A stretch of 64,000 nucleotides of DNA from Streptomyces scabiei 87.22 (GTDB lineage: Bacteria > Actinomycetota > Actinomycetes > Streptomycetales > Streptomycetaceae). The notes under the pieces were generated by a model. That model made no database searches. It was given only the letters and a program-made list of their open reading frames with translations, and was not told where the DNA came from. This document shows, one piece after another, positions 1 through 8,825 of the stretch; within the stretch, counting starts at the first letter, position 1; the number at the start of each line of letters is the position of its first letter. The DNA is taken from contig NC_013929.1 of NCBI RefSeq assembly GCF_000091305.1, forward strand, positions 1,860,001 to 1,924,000, in the 5' to 3' direction. The position numbers and the translations under genes are program-made.

Positions 1-1469
1 GAGTCGGTGAGCGTCTCGCCGCCCGCCCGTGCGCGGACGGTGAGGGTCGCCGAGCCCTTCCTCCGCAGGGCCGGGCCGATCGACCAGACGCCCGAGTGAT
101 AGCCGTCGGCGTCCAGGCGCAGGCGTCTGGCGGGTCCGCCGTCCACGGAGTAGGTGACCCGGCTCGCCCGCGCGGGCGTGACCCGCACCCGGACGGTGGT
201 CCTGGCGGCCGTCACCCGCTGCCGGTCCGTGGGGGTCACCAGATGGAGGGACGGGCCGTTCCTGACAGCGGTGGTACGCGCGGCGAACACGCCTCGCACA
301 TCGGCGGCGAAGAGGGTGAAGGGATCCTGGTGGAACCGGACGAAGTCCGGCAGCAGGGCGTGACCCGGGTACGGCACGTAGGCGCGCTTGGTGCCGCCGA
401 AGTTGGCCCAGGTGGCCATGTAGGTCACCTGACGGGCCAGCGGGTCCGCCTCGACGGCCCGCAGCAGCCGGGTGAACCACTGCGGGTCGCGGATCTCGGT
501 GCCGCTCTCCCCGAACTCGGTGAAGGCGGGCACCTTGCCCCGCTCGTTCGCGAGCCGGACCACCATCGCCAGGTCCCGCACCAGACCGTCCAGCCAGGGG
601 GTCGGTCCGGCGCCCTCGTCGTAGGAGTCGTAGCCGAGGACGTCGACGAACCGGTCGCCCGGGTAGGTGCGCAGGTACGCGGCCGGGTCGCCGCCGAGGC
701 TCGCGTTGGGCGAGTAGGCGTAGAGCAGGTTGTGGACGCCCTTGACGTCGCGCAGGTACTCCACGGTGTAGCGGAACAGTTCGATGAACTCGCCCGAGGT
801 GGTGTGACCGGCCCCCCACCAGAACCAGCCGCCGTTGTTCTCGTGGAAGGGGCGGAAGATCACCGGGATGAGGGTGCCGTCCGGGCGCCGGGCGCCCTTG
901 ACCGCCTTCGCGACGCGGTCCAGGAAGCGGTTGAAGCGGGCGTGCTTCGCCCCTCCGGGAAGGATCTGGCCGACGACGCGGCCCCTGGTGTCGTAGAAGT
1001 CCTTGCCGGTGACGAAGTTCGGCATGTGGGCGCTGAGGGTGTTGATCCCGCCGCGGGCGTCGCCCTGCCGGATGCACCGGCTGAGCGCGGCGATGTTCTC
1101 GGCGTCGGTGGCGTCCTCGGTACCGGGGCGCTCGTCGCCGTCGAGGACGAGGGTGTCCCAGCCGAAGACCGCGGGGTAGTCGCCCACCGCCGCTCTGGTG
1201 TCGGACGCCCTGCCGTCGGGTGTGGTGAAGGTGAAGCCGTAGGTCAGGTCGTGCTGGTGCCCGAACAGGATGCCCCTGCCCCGCTGCCGTCTCAGGTACG
1301 CGAACAGGGCTCGGGTGGCGGGGGTCGCCCTGTCGTCGACGATCCTGACCGGCGTCGGTGTGCCGGGGACCGCCGCGGGCGCGGCCACCGAGGTCCGGGT
1401 CCCGGCAGCCGCGGCGACGGCGGCGCCCAGGAGGACGAACGTACGGCGATTCAGGGGAGAGCTGGGCAT
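1..1469 (-). CDS. Secreted GH26 beta-mannanase (3' end outside window)
   Basis: The minus-strand frame is open from an ATG at 1469 through the window edge. AGGAG lies 8 bases upstream of that ATG. The N-terminus carries a Tat-like signal (N-R-R-T-F followed by an Ala-rich stretch), so export is expected. The GH26 catalytic domain covers about residues 40-390. The acid/base Glu sits in RPFHENNGGW (about E210) and the nucleophile Glu in FTEFGESG (about E318), both intact. Endo-1,4-beta-mannosidase (mannan or galactomannan hydrolysis outside the cell) is the usual activity of the family. After about residue 400 an Ig-like beta domain begins and runs off the edge, so any terminal CBM cannot be seen. 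The gene is alone on its strand next to a tRNA. I saw no CebR box upstream. Confidence 0.85.
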   Translation of the reverse strand, partial: MPSSPLNRRTFVLLGAAVAAAAGTRTSVAAPAAVPGTPTPVRIVDDRATPATRALFAYLRRQRGRGILFGHQHDLTYGFTFTTPDGRASDTRAAVGDYPAVFGWDTLVLDGDERPGTEDATDAENIAALSRCIRQGDARGGINTLSAHMPNFVTGKDFYDTRGRVVGQILPGGAKHARFNRFLDRVAKAVKGARRPDGTLIPVIFRPFHENNGGWFWWGAGHTTSGEFIELFRYTVEYLRDVKGVHNLLYAYSPNASLGGDPAAYLRTYPGDRFVDVLGYDSYDEGAGPTPWLDGLVRDLAMVVRLANERGKVPAFTEFGESGTEIRDPQWFTRLLRAVEADPLARQVTYMATWANFGGTKRAYVPYPGHALLPDFVRFHQDPFTLFAADVRGVFAARTTAVRNGPSLHLVTPTDRQRVTAARTTVRVRVTPARASRVTYSVDGGPARRLRLDADGYHSGVWSIGPALRRKGSATLTVRARAGGETLTD

Positions 1470-1710
1470 GCGGTCTCCTGTGACGTGCTCGGCTGCCGGC
1501 ACGGCAGCGGTGGGGGAGGGCGCCGATGTCCTGCACGCGCGGAGCCCGTCGGCCACGTGCGTCGCATGGGAGGCGTGTGGTTCAAGTGACGCTATTTGAC
1601 TAGAGGTTGAGAAGAAACGAAAGAGGCCGGGTCGATCTGCCGGAGGCCGTCGGCGGCGGCGCGGGGCACGAGGCGCGCGCCACGGGGGGCACGGGCGCGG
1701 CCGGGGACAC
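1470..1710. other. Non-coding region upstream of the GH26 gene
   Basis: No convincing gene. It should hold the promoter of the GH26 gene, read leftward. The only operator-like feature is a loose inverted arrangement TCAAG-N9-TTGAC around 1582-1600. It is too weak to assign to a regulator. Confidence 0.4.
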
Positions 1711-1747
1711 GAGAAGGGCCCCGACCGTCCCGGTCGGGGCCCTTCTC
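1711..1747 (-). terminator. Strong hairpin downstream of tRNA-Leu
   Basis: Two perfectly complementary 17-base arms (1711-1727 and 1731-1747) enclose a 3-base loop. It begins 20 bases past the 3' end of the leftward tRNA, so it probably terminates the tRNA transcript. Confidence 0.8.
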
Positions 1748-1767
1748 ACGTGTGTCGCCGTAGCGAG

Positions 1768-1852
1768 TGTCCGAGGGGGGACTTGAACCCCCACGCCCGA
1801 TAAAGGGCACTAGCACCTCAAGCTAGCGCGTCTGCCATTCCGCCACCCGGAC
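1768..1852 (-). tRNA. tRNA-Leu (anticodon GAG)
   Basis: On the minus strand the sequence folds into a long-variable-arm (class II) tRNA. The acceptor stem pairs GTCCGGG with CTCGGAC, with one G-U pair. The anticodon stem is CTAGC/GCTAG with loop TTGAGGT, giving anticodon GAG. The T-arm carries GGTTCAAGTCC. A 12-base variable arm stem (around TGCCC...GGGCG) supports Leu. No CCA is encoded. Read from folding by eye. Confidence 0.93.
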
Positions 1853-1965
1853 CAGGTGTCTGCCGCCTGGCCAGGGGTTTTCCCGGTGGCGACAGGGACA
1901 ACAATACCAAGGTTTCGGAGCGCCCTTCACCTGCGTTTCCGCCCGCGGGTCCGGGTCCCGGGCGG

Positions 1966-2001
1966 GGCCGTGCGGGTCTCGGCGAGCGGACCCGCACGGC
2001 C
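1966..2001 (-). terminator. Hairpin after the sucC-sucD-aldehyde dehydrogenase set
   Basis: Two 13-base arms (1966-1978 and 1989-2001; GGCCGTGCGGGTC and its complement) with a 10-base loop lie about 40 bases past the stop codon of the leftward aldehyde dehydrogenase gene. Confidence 0.75.
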
Positions 2002-2038
2002 TCACCCCATGTGTGCGGAACGTGACGAACCGGCCACG

Positions 2039-3604
2039 TCAGGCCGCGGACGGCATGAGGTGGTACTCGGGGAAGTTCCCCGGCAGCCGCTCCCCCGCCG
2101 GACCGCGAGTGACGGCCTTGACCAGCAGGTCACCGCCGACGAAGGCACCGCGCCAGGACGCGCCGAAGCCGCCGAACAGCTCGTCGCGGTCGCCGCGCGA
2201 GCGGGGTGTGCCGTGGCCGACCTTGAACGCCCGGATCTGGGGTGCCAGCCGCTCGTACGTCGCCCGGTCGTCGGTGGAGAGGGTGGCGACCAGCGCACCG
2301 TTGGAGGCGTTCATGGCGGCGAGGAGTTCGGCCTCGGTGTCGACCAGGACGATCGTGTCGACGGGGCCGAAGGGTTCCGCGTGGTGGAGCGGGGAGGAGG
2401 CGGGCGGATCGAGGAGGGTGACGGGCTGGACGTAGGCACCGGTGTCCTGGCCGGGCAGGAAGCGCGCGTCGGAGGGTCTGCCCCGGTGCAGCGGGACGGC
2501 GCCCCGGTCGACGGCCTCGGCGACCTGGTCGGCCAGTTCCTTGGCCTTGGCCGCGTTGATGACGGGACCGAGGTCCAGCGTCGGGTACGGGTCGTCGGGG
2601 TGCTCCACCGCCAGGGGGTGGCCGATCCGGAGGGTGCGGACGGCCGGGAGGTAGGCGGCGAGGAACTCGTCGAACAGGTCGCGCTGGACGACGAAGCGCG
2701 GGTACGCGGTGCAGCGCTGTTTGCCGTAGTCGAAGAGTTTGGGGACGACCGCGGAAAGGGTCTCCCAGTCGGTGTGGTTCCAGATGCCCCAGGTGTTCAG
2801 CCCCTCCTGTTCCAGGACGTGGCGTTTGCCCAGGTCGGCGACCGCGGTGGCCACGGCGGCGCCGGTGTCGCGGCCGCCGACGAAGGAGACGCAGCCGATC
2901 TCGGGGGCCCGGACCAGCGCCTGCGACAGCTCGCGCCCGCTGCCGCTGACGAGGGTGACGGGGAGGCCCTCCCGGGCTGCGAGGGCGGTGGCCAGGGTGA
3001 GGCAGGCGACGCCGCCGTCGGTGGGGGTCTTGGCGATAACCGCGTTGCCCGCCAGCGCCTGGACCAGCATCGCGTGGACCAGGACGCTCATCGGGTAGTT
3101 CCAGCTGGCGATGTTGGAGACCGGGCCGTCGAGGGGGACGCGGCCCTCGACCATGGGCTCGATGCCGTCGACGTACCAGCGGACGCCGTCGATCGCACGG
3201 TCCACGTCGGCCCGCGCGAGCCGCCAGGGTTTGCCGATCTCCCAGACGAGGAGCAGGGCGAGCAGTTCCCGGTGCTGGGCGAGGGCGTCGAGGGTGGCGG
3301 CGACCCGGGCGCGGCGTTCGCCGAGGGGGACGTGGCGCCAGGCCCGGTGCTGGTCGAGGGAGGCTCTGACCGCCGCATGGGCGGTGGTGCCGTCCAGGCG
3401 GGGCGGGCCCGCGACGGGGCTGCCGTCGACGGGGCTGGTGGCGGCCAGGGCGCGGCCGTCGGCCCGCCAGGCGGCGCCCCAGTGGTTGAGGACACGGTCG
3501 TCCCGGAAGGCTTCGGGGGCGACGGCCAGACAGCGCCGCCAGGCGTCGGTCCAGGCCGTGCCGGACTTCAGGGTGAGGGTGGGTGTGGCGGTGGGTGGTG
3601 CCAT
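2039..3604 (-). CDS. Aldehyde dehydrogenase family protein in oxalate cluster
   Basis: 521 residues from the ATG at 3604 (GGAG 7 bases upstream). The open frame continues far upstream over sucD, but that part is a GC-driven shadow. The NAD(P)-dependent aldehyde dehydrogenase fold is clear: the Rossmann segment around SNIASWNYPMSV, the general-base Glu region LEQEGLNTWG (a diverged form of LELGGK), and the catalytic Cys in GKQRCTAYPR. The spacing is that of the family. It is third in a leftward set with sucC and sucD paralogues, after a 101-base low-complexity gap. The substrate is not evident. The linkage to CoA ligase and oxalate genes makes glyoxylate or another small C2/C3 aldehyde an attractive guess. 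A CoA-acylating activity cannot be excluded. Confidence 0.8.
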   Translation of the reverse strand: MAPPTATPTLTLKSGTAWTDAWRRCLAVAPEAFRDDRVLNHWGAAWRADGRALAATSPVDGSPVAGPPRLDGTTAHAAVRASLDQHRAWRHVPLGERRARVAATLDALAQHRELLALLLVWEIGKPWRLARADVDRAIDGVRWYVDGIEPMVEGRVPLDGPVSNIASWNYPMSVLVHAMLVQALAGNAVIAKTPTDGGVACLTLATALAAREGLPVTLVSGSGRELSQALVRAPEIGCVSFVGGRDTGAAVATAVADLGKRHVLEQEGLNTWGIWNHTDWETLSAVVPKLFDYGKQRCTAYPRFVVQRDLFDEFLAAYLPAVRTLRIGHPLAVEHPDDPYPTLDLGPVINAAKAKELADQVAEAVDRGAVPLHRGRPSDARFLPGQDTGAYVQPVTLLDPPASSPLHHAEPFGPVDTIVLVDTEAELLAAMNASNGALVATLSTDDRATYERLAPQIRAFKVGHGTPRSRGDRDELFGGFGASWRGAFVGGDLLVKAVTRGPAGERLPGNFPEYHLMPSAA

Positions 3605-3705
3605 GGGGTTCTCCGCTCTCGGTGCACAGTCGGGGGCGGGGTGCGCGGTGGCCGGCGGGGCTGCCGTCGGCGGGGTTGTTGCCGGTGGTGCTGTCGCCGG
3701 TGGGG

Positions 3706-4590
3706 TCAGCCCTCGGACTCCAGGGCGGCGAGCACCAGCCGGGCCGTCTCCGTGGGGGTGCCGCCGACCCGTACCCCGACCGCCTCCAGCGCCTCCTTCT
3801 TGGCCTGCGCGGTGCCGGAGGAGCCGGAGACGATCGCGCCGGCGTGGCCCATCGTCCTGCCCTCGGGGGCGGTGAAGCCGGCGATGTAGCCGACGACCGG
3901 CTTGGTGACGTGGTCGCGGACGTACGCGGCGGCCCGTTCCTCGGCGTCGCCGCCGATCTCGCCGATGAGGACGATCAGTTCGGTGTCGGGGTCGTCCTGG
4001 AAGGCGGCCAGGCAGTCGATGTGGGTGGTGCCGACGACGGGGTCGCCGCCGATGCCGACGCACGTGGAGAAGCCGGTGTCGCGGAGTTCGTACATGAGCT
4101 GGTAGGTGAGGGTGCCGGACTTGGAGACCAGGCCGACGCGTCCCGGCTTGGTGATGTCGGCGGGGATGATGCCGGCGTTGGACTGGCCGGGGGTGATCAG
4201 GCCGGGGCAGTTGGGGCCGACGATCCGGGTGCCCCGGGACCGCGCGTACGCCGTGAAGGCGACGGAGTCGTGGACGGGGATGCCCTCGGTGATGACGACG
4301 GCGAGGCCGATGCCGGCGTCGGCGGCCTCGACGACGGCCGCTTTCGCGAAGGCCGGCGGGACGAAGACGACGGTGACGTCGGCGCCGGTGGCCTCGATGC
4401 CCTCGGCGACCGAGCCGAAGACGGGGACGGCCCGCTCGTCGAAGTCGACGGTGCGGCCGGCCTTGCGGGGGTTGACGCCGCCGACGACGTTCGTGCCGGC
4501 CGCGAGCATGCGGCGGGTGTGCTTCATGCCCTCGCCGCCGGTCATGCCCTGGACGAGGACCCTGCTCTCCTGGGTGAGGTAGATGGCCAT
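3706..4590 (-). CDS. sucD: Succinyl-CoA ligase alpha subunit paralogue (SucD-like)
   Basis: 294 residues, full length for SucD. The start is the ATG at 4590, 11 bases after the sucC stop. The CoA-binding Rossmann domain (about 1-125) includes GMTGGEG near residue 16. The ligase domain carries [11 protein letters not shown] and the phosphorylated active-site His in GHAGAIVSG. It forms the alpha half of an ATP/GTP-dependent acid-CoA ligase with the upstream SucC-like subunit. Its place beside frc and oxalyl-CoA decarboxylase candidates, away from other TCA genes, suggests a specialised CoA ligase rather than the housekeeping succinate enzyme. The real substrate (succinate, malate, oxalate or other) cannot be told from sequence. 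Confidence 0.88.
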   Translation of the reverse strand: MAIYLTQESRVLVQGMTGGEGMKHTRRMLAAGTNVVGGVNPRKAGRTVDFDERAVPVFGSVAEGIEATGADVTVVFVPPAFAKAAVVEAADAGIGLAVVITEGIPVHDSVAFTAYARSRGTRIVGPNCPGLITPGQSNAGIIPADITKPGRVGLVSKSGTLTYQLMYELRDTGFSTCVGIGGDPVVGTTHIDCLAAFQDDPDTELIVLIGEIGGDAEERAAAYVRDHVTKPVVGYIAGFTAPEGRTMGHAGAIVSGSSGTAQAKKEALEAVGVRVGGTPTETARLVLAALESEG

Positions 4591-4601
4591 GTCCGGGCTC
4601 C

Positions 4602-5732
4602 TCAGTTCGCGTGGGCGAGGTCGGCGGCGCGGCGCGCGGCACCGTCCATGGTGGTGGCCTGGTGGACGAGTGGGTGGGCGCGGGTGTCGAGGATCGCCCG
4701 GCCGCGTACGGCGTTGTTGCCGTCGAGACGGACGACCAGCGGCTTGGTCAACCGCACGCTGTCCAGGGCCCTCACGATGCCCTCGGCGACCGCGTCGCAG
4801 GCGGTGATCCCGCCGAAGACGTTGACGAGGACGGACTTCACGGCCGGGTCGGAGAGGATGACGGAGAGACCGTCGGCCATGATCCGGGCGGAGGCGCCGC
4901 CGCCGATGTCGAGGAAGTTGGCGGGACGGGCACCGCATCCGGCGACCACGTCGAGGGTCGACATGACGAGTCCGGCGCCGTTGCCGATGACCCCGACCTC
5001 GCCTTCCAGCTTCACGTAGTTGAGGCCCTTGGCGGCCGCCGCCGCCTCCAGCGGGTCGTCGTGCGCGAAGCCCTCGTCGCCCCAGCGGCTCTGCCGGAAA
5101 CCCGCGTTGTCGTCGAGGGTGACCTTGCCGTCGAGGGCGAGGATGCGGCCCTGTGCGGTACGCACGAGCGGGTTGACCTCGACGAGGAGCGCGTCCTCGC
5201 GGGTCAGCACCTGCCAGAGCCGCATGAGGACGTCGACGCTCTGCGGGGGCAGACCGGCCGCCTCGGCGATCTCGGACGCCTTGGCGGAGGTGACGCCCTC
5301 GGCGGGGTCGACCGGGATGCGGGCCACCGCCTCGGGCCGGGTGGCCGCCACCTCCTCGATGTCCATGCCGCCCTCGGCCGAGGCGATCGCGAGGAAGCCG
5401 CCGGCCGCGCGGTCGAGGACGTAGGAGACGTAGAACTCGCTCTCGATCGCGACGGGTTCGGCGATCATCACCGTGCGGACGGTGTGGCCCTTGATGTCCG
5501 TGCCGAGGATCTGCCGTGCGGTCAGTTCGGCGGCGGCGGGGTCGGCGGCGAGCTTCACCCCGCCCGCCTTGCCGCGTCCGCCGGTCTTCACCTGTGCCTT
5601 GACGACGACGCGTCCGCCCAGCCTGCGGGCGATCTCGCGGGCCTCCTTGGGCGAGTCGGTGACCTCGGCCCGCGGGACCGCGATGCCGTGTTCCTCGAAG
5701 AGTGCTCGTGCCTGGTGCTCGAAAAGGTCCAT
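4602..5732 (-). CDS. sucC: Succinyl-CoA ligase beta subunit paralogue (SucC-like)
   Basis: 376 residues. The open frame extends upstream, but the family start [12 protein letters not shown] fits the ATG at 5732. The N-terminal ATP-grasp domain (about 1-235) is complete: [19 protein letters not shown] for nucleotide binding and LVEVNPLV for Mg/nucleotide. The C-terminal CoA-ligase domain contains [12 protein letters not shown] and NIFGG-like [11 protein letters not shown]. It is the first gene of the leftward set and faces the divergent decarboxylase gene across a 143-base promoter region holding a clear palindrome (5803-5824). Confidence 0.88.
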   Translation of the reverse strand: MDLFEHQARALFEEHGIAVPRAEVTDSPKEAREIARRLGGRVVVKAQVKTGGRGKAGGVKLAADPAAAELTARQILGTDIKGHTVRTVMIAEPVAIESEFYVSYVLDRAAGGFLAIASAEGGMDIEEVAATRPEAVARIPVDPAEGVTSAKASEIAEAAGLPPQSVDVLMRLWQVLTREDALLVEVNPLVRTAQGRILALDGKVTLDDNAGFRQSRWGDEGFAHDDPLEAAAAAKGLNYVKLEGEVGVIGNGAGLVMSTLDVVAGCGARPANFLDIGGGASARIMADGLSVILSDPAVKSVLVNVFGGITACDAVAEGIVRALDSVRLTKPLVVRLDGNNAVRGRAILDTRAHPLVHQATTMDGAARRAADLAHAN

Positions 5733-5802
5733 TCCGGCTCCTGACTCAAAAGTGCCGCACGCCCCCTGGACACCACCCAGGGGATGCGGGATAACAAGGT
5801 TC

Positions 5803-5824
5803 ATACAGTATTCGTCGACTGTAT
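5803..5824. promoter_or_regulatory. Palindromic operator in divergent sucC/decarboxylase promoter
   Basis: Perfect 7-base inverted repeat ATACAGT-N8-ACTGTAT; the spacer and right arm contain TTCGTCGAC. The same TTCGTC(G/T)AC core is found upstream of the GntR gene (about 32241) and in the second oxalate/formate locus (about 38323). Size and symmetry suit a GntR/FCD-type dimer. Binding by the GntR protein at 31461 is inferred, not shown. Confidence 0.65.
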
Positions 5825-5875
5825 GCAATCAACCGCGAGAGCGCTCCAACCCCTACGAAGGGACAGGACTTCGCC

Positions 5876-7561
5876 ATGCCCGACGGCAACAGCCAGGAAC
5901 TCATCTCCGGTGGTCACCTCGTCGCCAAGGCACTCAAGGCCGAGGGTGTGGAGGTCATCTACACCCTGTGCGGCGGCCACATCATCGACATCTACGACGG
6001 CTGCGTCGACGAGGGCATCGAGGTCGTCGACGTCCGCCACGAGCAGGTCGCCGCCCACGCCGCCGACGGCTACGCCCGGATCACCGGCAAGCCCGGCTGC
6101 GCGGTCGTCACCGCCGGTCCCGGTACGACCGACGCCGTCACCGGCGTCGCCAACGCCTTCCGCGCGGAGTCCCCGATGCTGCTGATCGGCGGCCAGGGCG
6201 CGCACACCCAGCACAAGATGGGGTCCCTGCAGGACCTGCCGCACGTCGACATGATGACGCCGATCACCAAGTTCGCGGCGACCGTGCCGGACACGGCCCG
6301 CGCCGCCGACATGGTCTCGATGGCGTTCCGCGAGTGCTACCACGGCGCCCCCGGACCCTCCTTCCTGGAGATCCCGCGTGACGTCCTCGACGCCAAGGTG
6401 CCCGTCGAGAAGGCCCGCGTGCCCAAGGCCGGCGCCTACCGGGCCTCGACCCGCTCGGCCGGCGACCCCGAGGCCGTCGAGAAGCTCGCCGACCTGCTGG
6501 TGCACGCGGAGAAGCCCGCGATCCTGCTGGGCAGCCAGGTGTGGACCACGCGGGGCACCGAGTCCGCGATCGACCTGGTGCGCACCCTCAACATCCCGGC
6601 CTACATGAACGGCGCGGGACGCGGCACCCTGCCGCCCGGCGACCCGCACCACTTCCAGCTCTCCCGCCGCTACGCGTTCTCCAACGCCGACGTCATCGTC
6701 ATCGTCGGCACGCCGTTCGACTTCCGCATGGGTTACGGCAAGCGGCTGTCGCCGGACGCGACCGTCGTACAGATCGACCTCGACTACCGGACCGTCGGCA
6801 AGAACCGCGACATCGACCTCGGGATCGTCGGCGACGCGGGCCTCGTCCTCAAGTCGGTGACCGAGGCGGCCTCCGGGCGGATCAACGGGGGCGCGTCGCG
6901 GCGCAAGGAGTGGCTGGACGAGCTGCGCGCCGCCGAGCAGACCGCCATCGAGAAGCGGCTGCCCAGCCTGAGGTCGGACGCCTCGCCGATCCACCCCTAC
7001 CGGCTGGTCAGCGAGATCAACGAGTTCCTGACCGAGGACTCGATCTACATCGGCGACGGCGGCGACATCGTCACCTTCTCCGGCCAGGTCGTCCAGCCCA
7101 AGTCACCCGGCCACTGGATGGACCCGGGCCCCCTCGGCACGCTCGGCGTCGGCGTCCCCTTCGTGCTCGCCGCCAAGAAGGCACGGCCCGACAAGGAAGT
7201 GGTGGCCCTCTTCGGCGACGGCGCCTTCTCCCTCACCGGCTGGGACTTCGAGACACTCGTCCGCTACGACCTCCCCTTCGTCGGGATCATCGGCAACAAC
7301 TCCTCGATGAACCAGATCCGTTACGGCCAGAAGGCCAAGTACGGCGAGGAGCGCGAGCGGATCGGCAACACCCTCGGCGACGTCCACTACGACAAGTTCG
7401 CCCAGATGCTGGGCGGTTACGGCGAGGAGGTCCGCGACCCCGCCGACATCGGCCCCGCGCTGCAGCGCGCCCGTGAGTCCGGCAAGCCGTCGCTCATCAA
7501 CGTCTGGGTCGACCCGGACGCGTACGCCCCCGGAACCATGAACCAGACGATGTACAAGTGA
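5876..7561 (+). CDS. ThDP-dependent enzyme, probable oxalyl-CoA decarboxylase
   Basis: 561 residues with the three-domain ThDP fold. The N-terminal Pyr domain has the cofactor-activating Glu in [15 protein letters not shown] (E56), the middle domain is near 190-330, and the C-terminal PP domain has [13 protein letters not shown]...GNNSS near residue 446 for Mg-ThDP. Length matches oxalyl-CoA decarboxylase (about 565). The next gene is a very clear formyl-CoA:oxalate CoA-transferase, so oxalyl-CoA to formyl-CoA plus CO2 is the natural role. However, the stretch [18 protein letters not shown] resembles 2-hydroxyacyl-CoA lyase or acetolactate-synthase-like proteins more than the Tyr-Glu pair I recall in the Oxalobacter enzyme. 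A lyase (formyl-CoA/aldehyde) activity is therefore an alternative. First gene of the rightward operon. Confidence 0.75.
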   Translation: MPDGNSQELISGGHLVAKALKAEGVEVIYTLCGGHIIDIYDGCVDEGIEVVDVRHEQVAAHAADGYARITGKPGCAVVTAGPGTTDAVTGVANAFRAESPMLLIGGQGAHTQHKMGSLQDLPHVDMMTPITKFAATVPDTARAADMVSMAFRECYHGAPGPSFLEIPRDVLDAKVPVEKARVPKAGAYRASTRSAGDPEAVEKLADLLVHAEKPAILLGSQVWTTRGTESAIDLVRTLNIPAYMNGAGRGTLPPGDPHHFQLSRRYAFSNADVIVIVGTPFDFRMGYGKRLSPDATVVQIDLDYRTVGKNRDIDLGIVGDAGLVLKSVTEAASGRINGGASRRKEWLDELRAAEQTAIEKRLPSLRSDASPIHPYRLVSEINEFLTEDSIYIGDGGDIVTFSGQVVQPKSPGHWMDPGPLGTLGVGVPFVLAAKKARPDKEVVALFGDGAFSLTGWDFETLVRYDLPFVGIIGNNSSMNQIRYGQKAKYGEERERIGNTLGDVHYDKFAQMLGGYGEEVRDPADIGPALQRARESGKPSLINVWVDPDAYAPGTMNQTMYK

Positions 7562-7571
7562 GGTGGAACCG

Positions 7572-8822
7572 TTGACCGCGACGGCAGCAGCACCGACCAA
7601 GGCCCTCAGTGGCATCCGCGTCCTCGACATGACGCACGTCCAGTCCGGCCCGTCCGCCACCCAGCTGCTCGCCTGGCTCGGCGCGGACGTGGTGAAACTG
7701 GAGGCGCCGAGCGGGGACATCACACGCAAGCAGCTGCGGGACCTCCCGGACGTCGACTCCCTCTACTTCACGATGCTCAACTGCAACAAGCGCAGCATCA
7801 CCCTCAACACCAAGACCCAGCGCGGCAAGGAGATCCTCACCGAGCTGATCCGGCGCTCCGACGTCATGGTCGAGAACTTCGGACCGGGCGCGGTCGACCG
7901 CATGGGCTTCACGTGGGACCGCATCCAGGAGATCAACCCCCGTATCGTCTACGCCTCCATCAAGGGGTTCGGGGACGGCCCGTACACCGGCTTCAAGGCG
8001 TACGAGGTCGTCGCGCAGGCCATGGGCGGGTCCATGGCCACCACGGGCTTCGAGGACGGGCCGCCGCTGGCGACGGGGGCCCAGATCGGGGACTCGGGCA
8101 CGGGCGTCCACGCCGTGGCGGGGATCCTCGCCGCGCTGTACCAGCGGGAGAACACCGGGCGCGGCCAGCGGGTCAACGTGGCCATGCAGCACGCCGTCCT
8201 CAACCTGTGCCGGGTGAAGCTGAGGGACCAGCAGCGGCTCGCCCACGGGCCGCTGCGCGAATACCCCAACGAGGACTTCGGCGACGAGGTCCCCCGGTCC
8301 GGGAACGCCTCCGGCGGCGGCCAGCCCGGCTGGGCCGTGAAATGCGCGCCGGGCGGCCCGAACGACTACGTGTACGTCATCGTGCAGCCCGTCGGCTGGC
8401 AGCCGATGAGCGAGCTGATCGGTCGGCCCGAACTGGCCGAGGACCCCGAGTGGGCGACGCCGGAGGCCCGGCTGCCCAAGCTGGGCAAGATGTTCCAGCT
8501 GATCGAGGAGTGGTCCTCCACGCTCCCCAAGTGGGAGGTGCTGGAGCGGCTGAACGCGCACAACATCCCGTGCGGGCCGATCCTGTCCACCAAGGAGATC
8601 ATCGAGGACGCGTCCCTGGTCTCCAACGAGATGGTGGTCACCGTGCCGCACCCCGAGCGCGGCGAGTTCGTGACCGTGGGCAGCCCGCTGAAGCTGTCCG
8701 ACTCCCCGGTGGACGTGACCAGTTCACCCCTGCTCGGCGAGCACAACGAAGAGGTCTACGTCGGCGAGCTGGGGCTCGGCGACGAGGAGCTGCGCCTGCT
8801 CAAGTCGAACGGAGTGATCTGA
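7572..8822 (+). CDS. frc: Formyl-CoA:oxalate CoA-transferase
   Basis: A class III CoA-transferase that moves CoA from formyl-CoA to oxalate in the cytoplasm, feeding the decarboxylase encoded just upstream. Similarity to Oxalobacter Frc, as I recall that sequence, is extensive: [46 protein letters not shown], the catalytic Asp in GDSGTG (about D174) and the glycine-loop GGGQPGW (about 248). 416 residues from the TTG at 7572, preceded by AGGTGG. A GTG at 7563 is also in frame but has no ribosome site. It lies 10 bases after the previous stop, so translation is probably coupled. Confidence 0.93.
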   Translation: MTATAAAPTKALSGIRVLDMTHVQSGPSATQLLAWLGADVVKLEAPSGDITRKQLRDLPDVDSLYFTMLNCNKRSITLNTKTQRGKEILTELIRRSDVMVENFGPGAVDRMGFTWDRIQEINPRIVYASIKGFGDGPYTGFKAYEVVAQAMGGSMATTGFEDGPPLATGAQIGDSGTGVHAVAGILAALYQRENTGRGQRVNVAMQHAVLNLCRVKLRDQQRLAHGPLREYPNEDFGDEVPRSGNASGGGQPGWAVKCAPGGPNDYVYVIVQPVGWQPMSELIGRPELAEDPEWATPEARLPKLGKMFQLIEEWSSTLPKWEVLERLNAHNIPCGPILSTKEIIEDASLVSNEMVVTVPHPERGEFVTVGSPLKLSDSPVDVTSSPLLGEHNEEVYVGELGLGDEELRLLKSNGVI

Positions 8823-8825
8823 TTG

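Noticed and set aside
96..1589. Long plus-strand open frame over the mannanase
   Set aside because: It is the antisense shadow of the GH26 gene; the product is Gly/Arg/Val-rich with no domain.
3605..4642. N-terminal extension of the aldehyde dehydrogenase frame
   Set aside because: It lies over sucD on the same strand in another frame and is Arg/His-rich nonsense; the family start is at 3604.
5836..5849. CebR-like GAGCGCTCC upstream of the decarboxylase gene
   Set aside because: Only 11 of 14 bases match and the outer bases of both arms fail; position between the palindrome and the start gives no further support.
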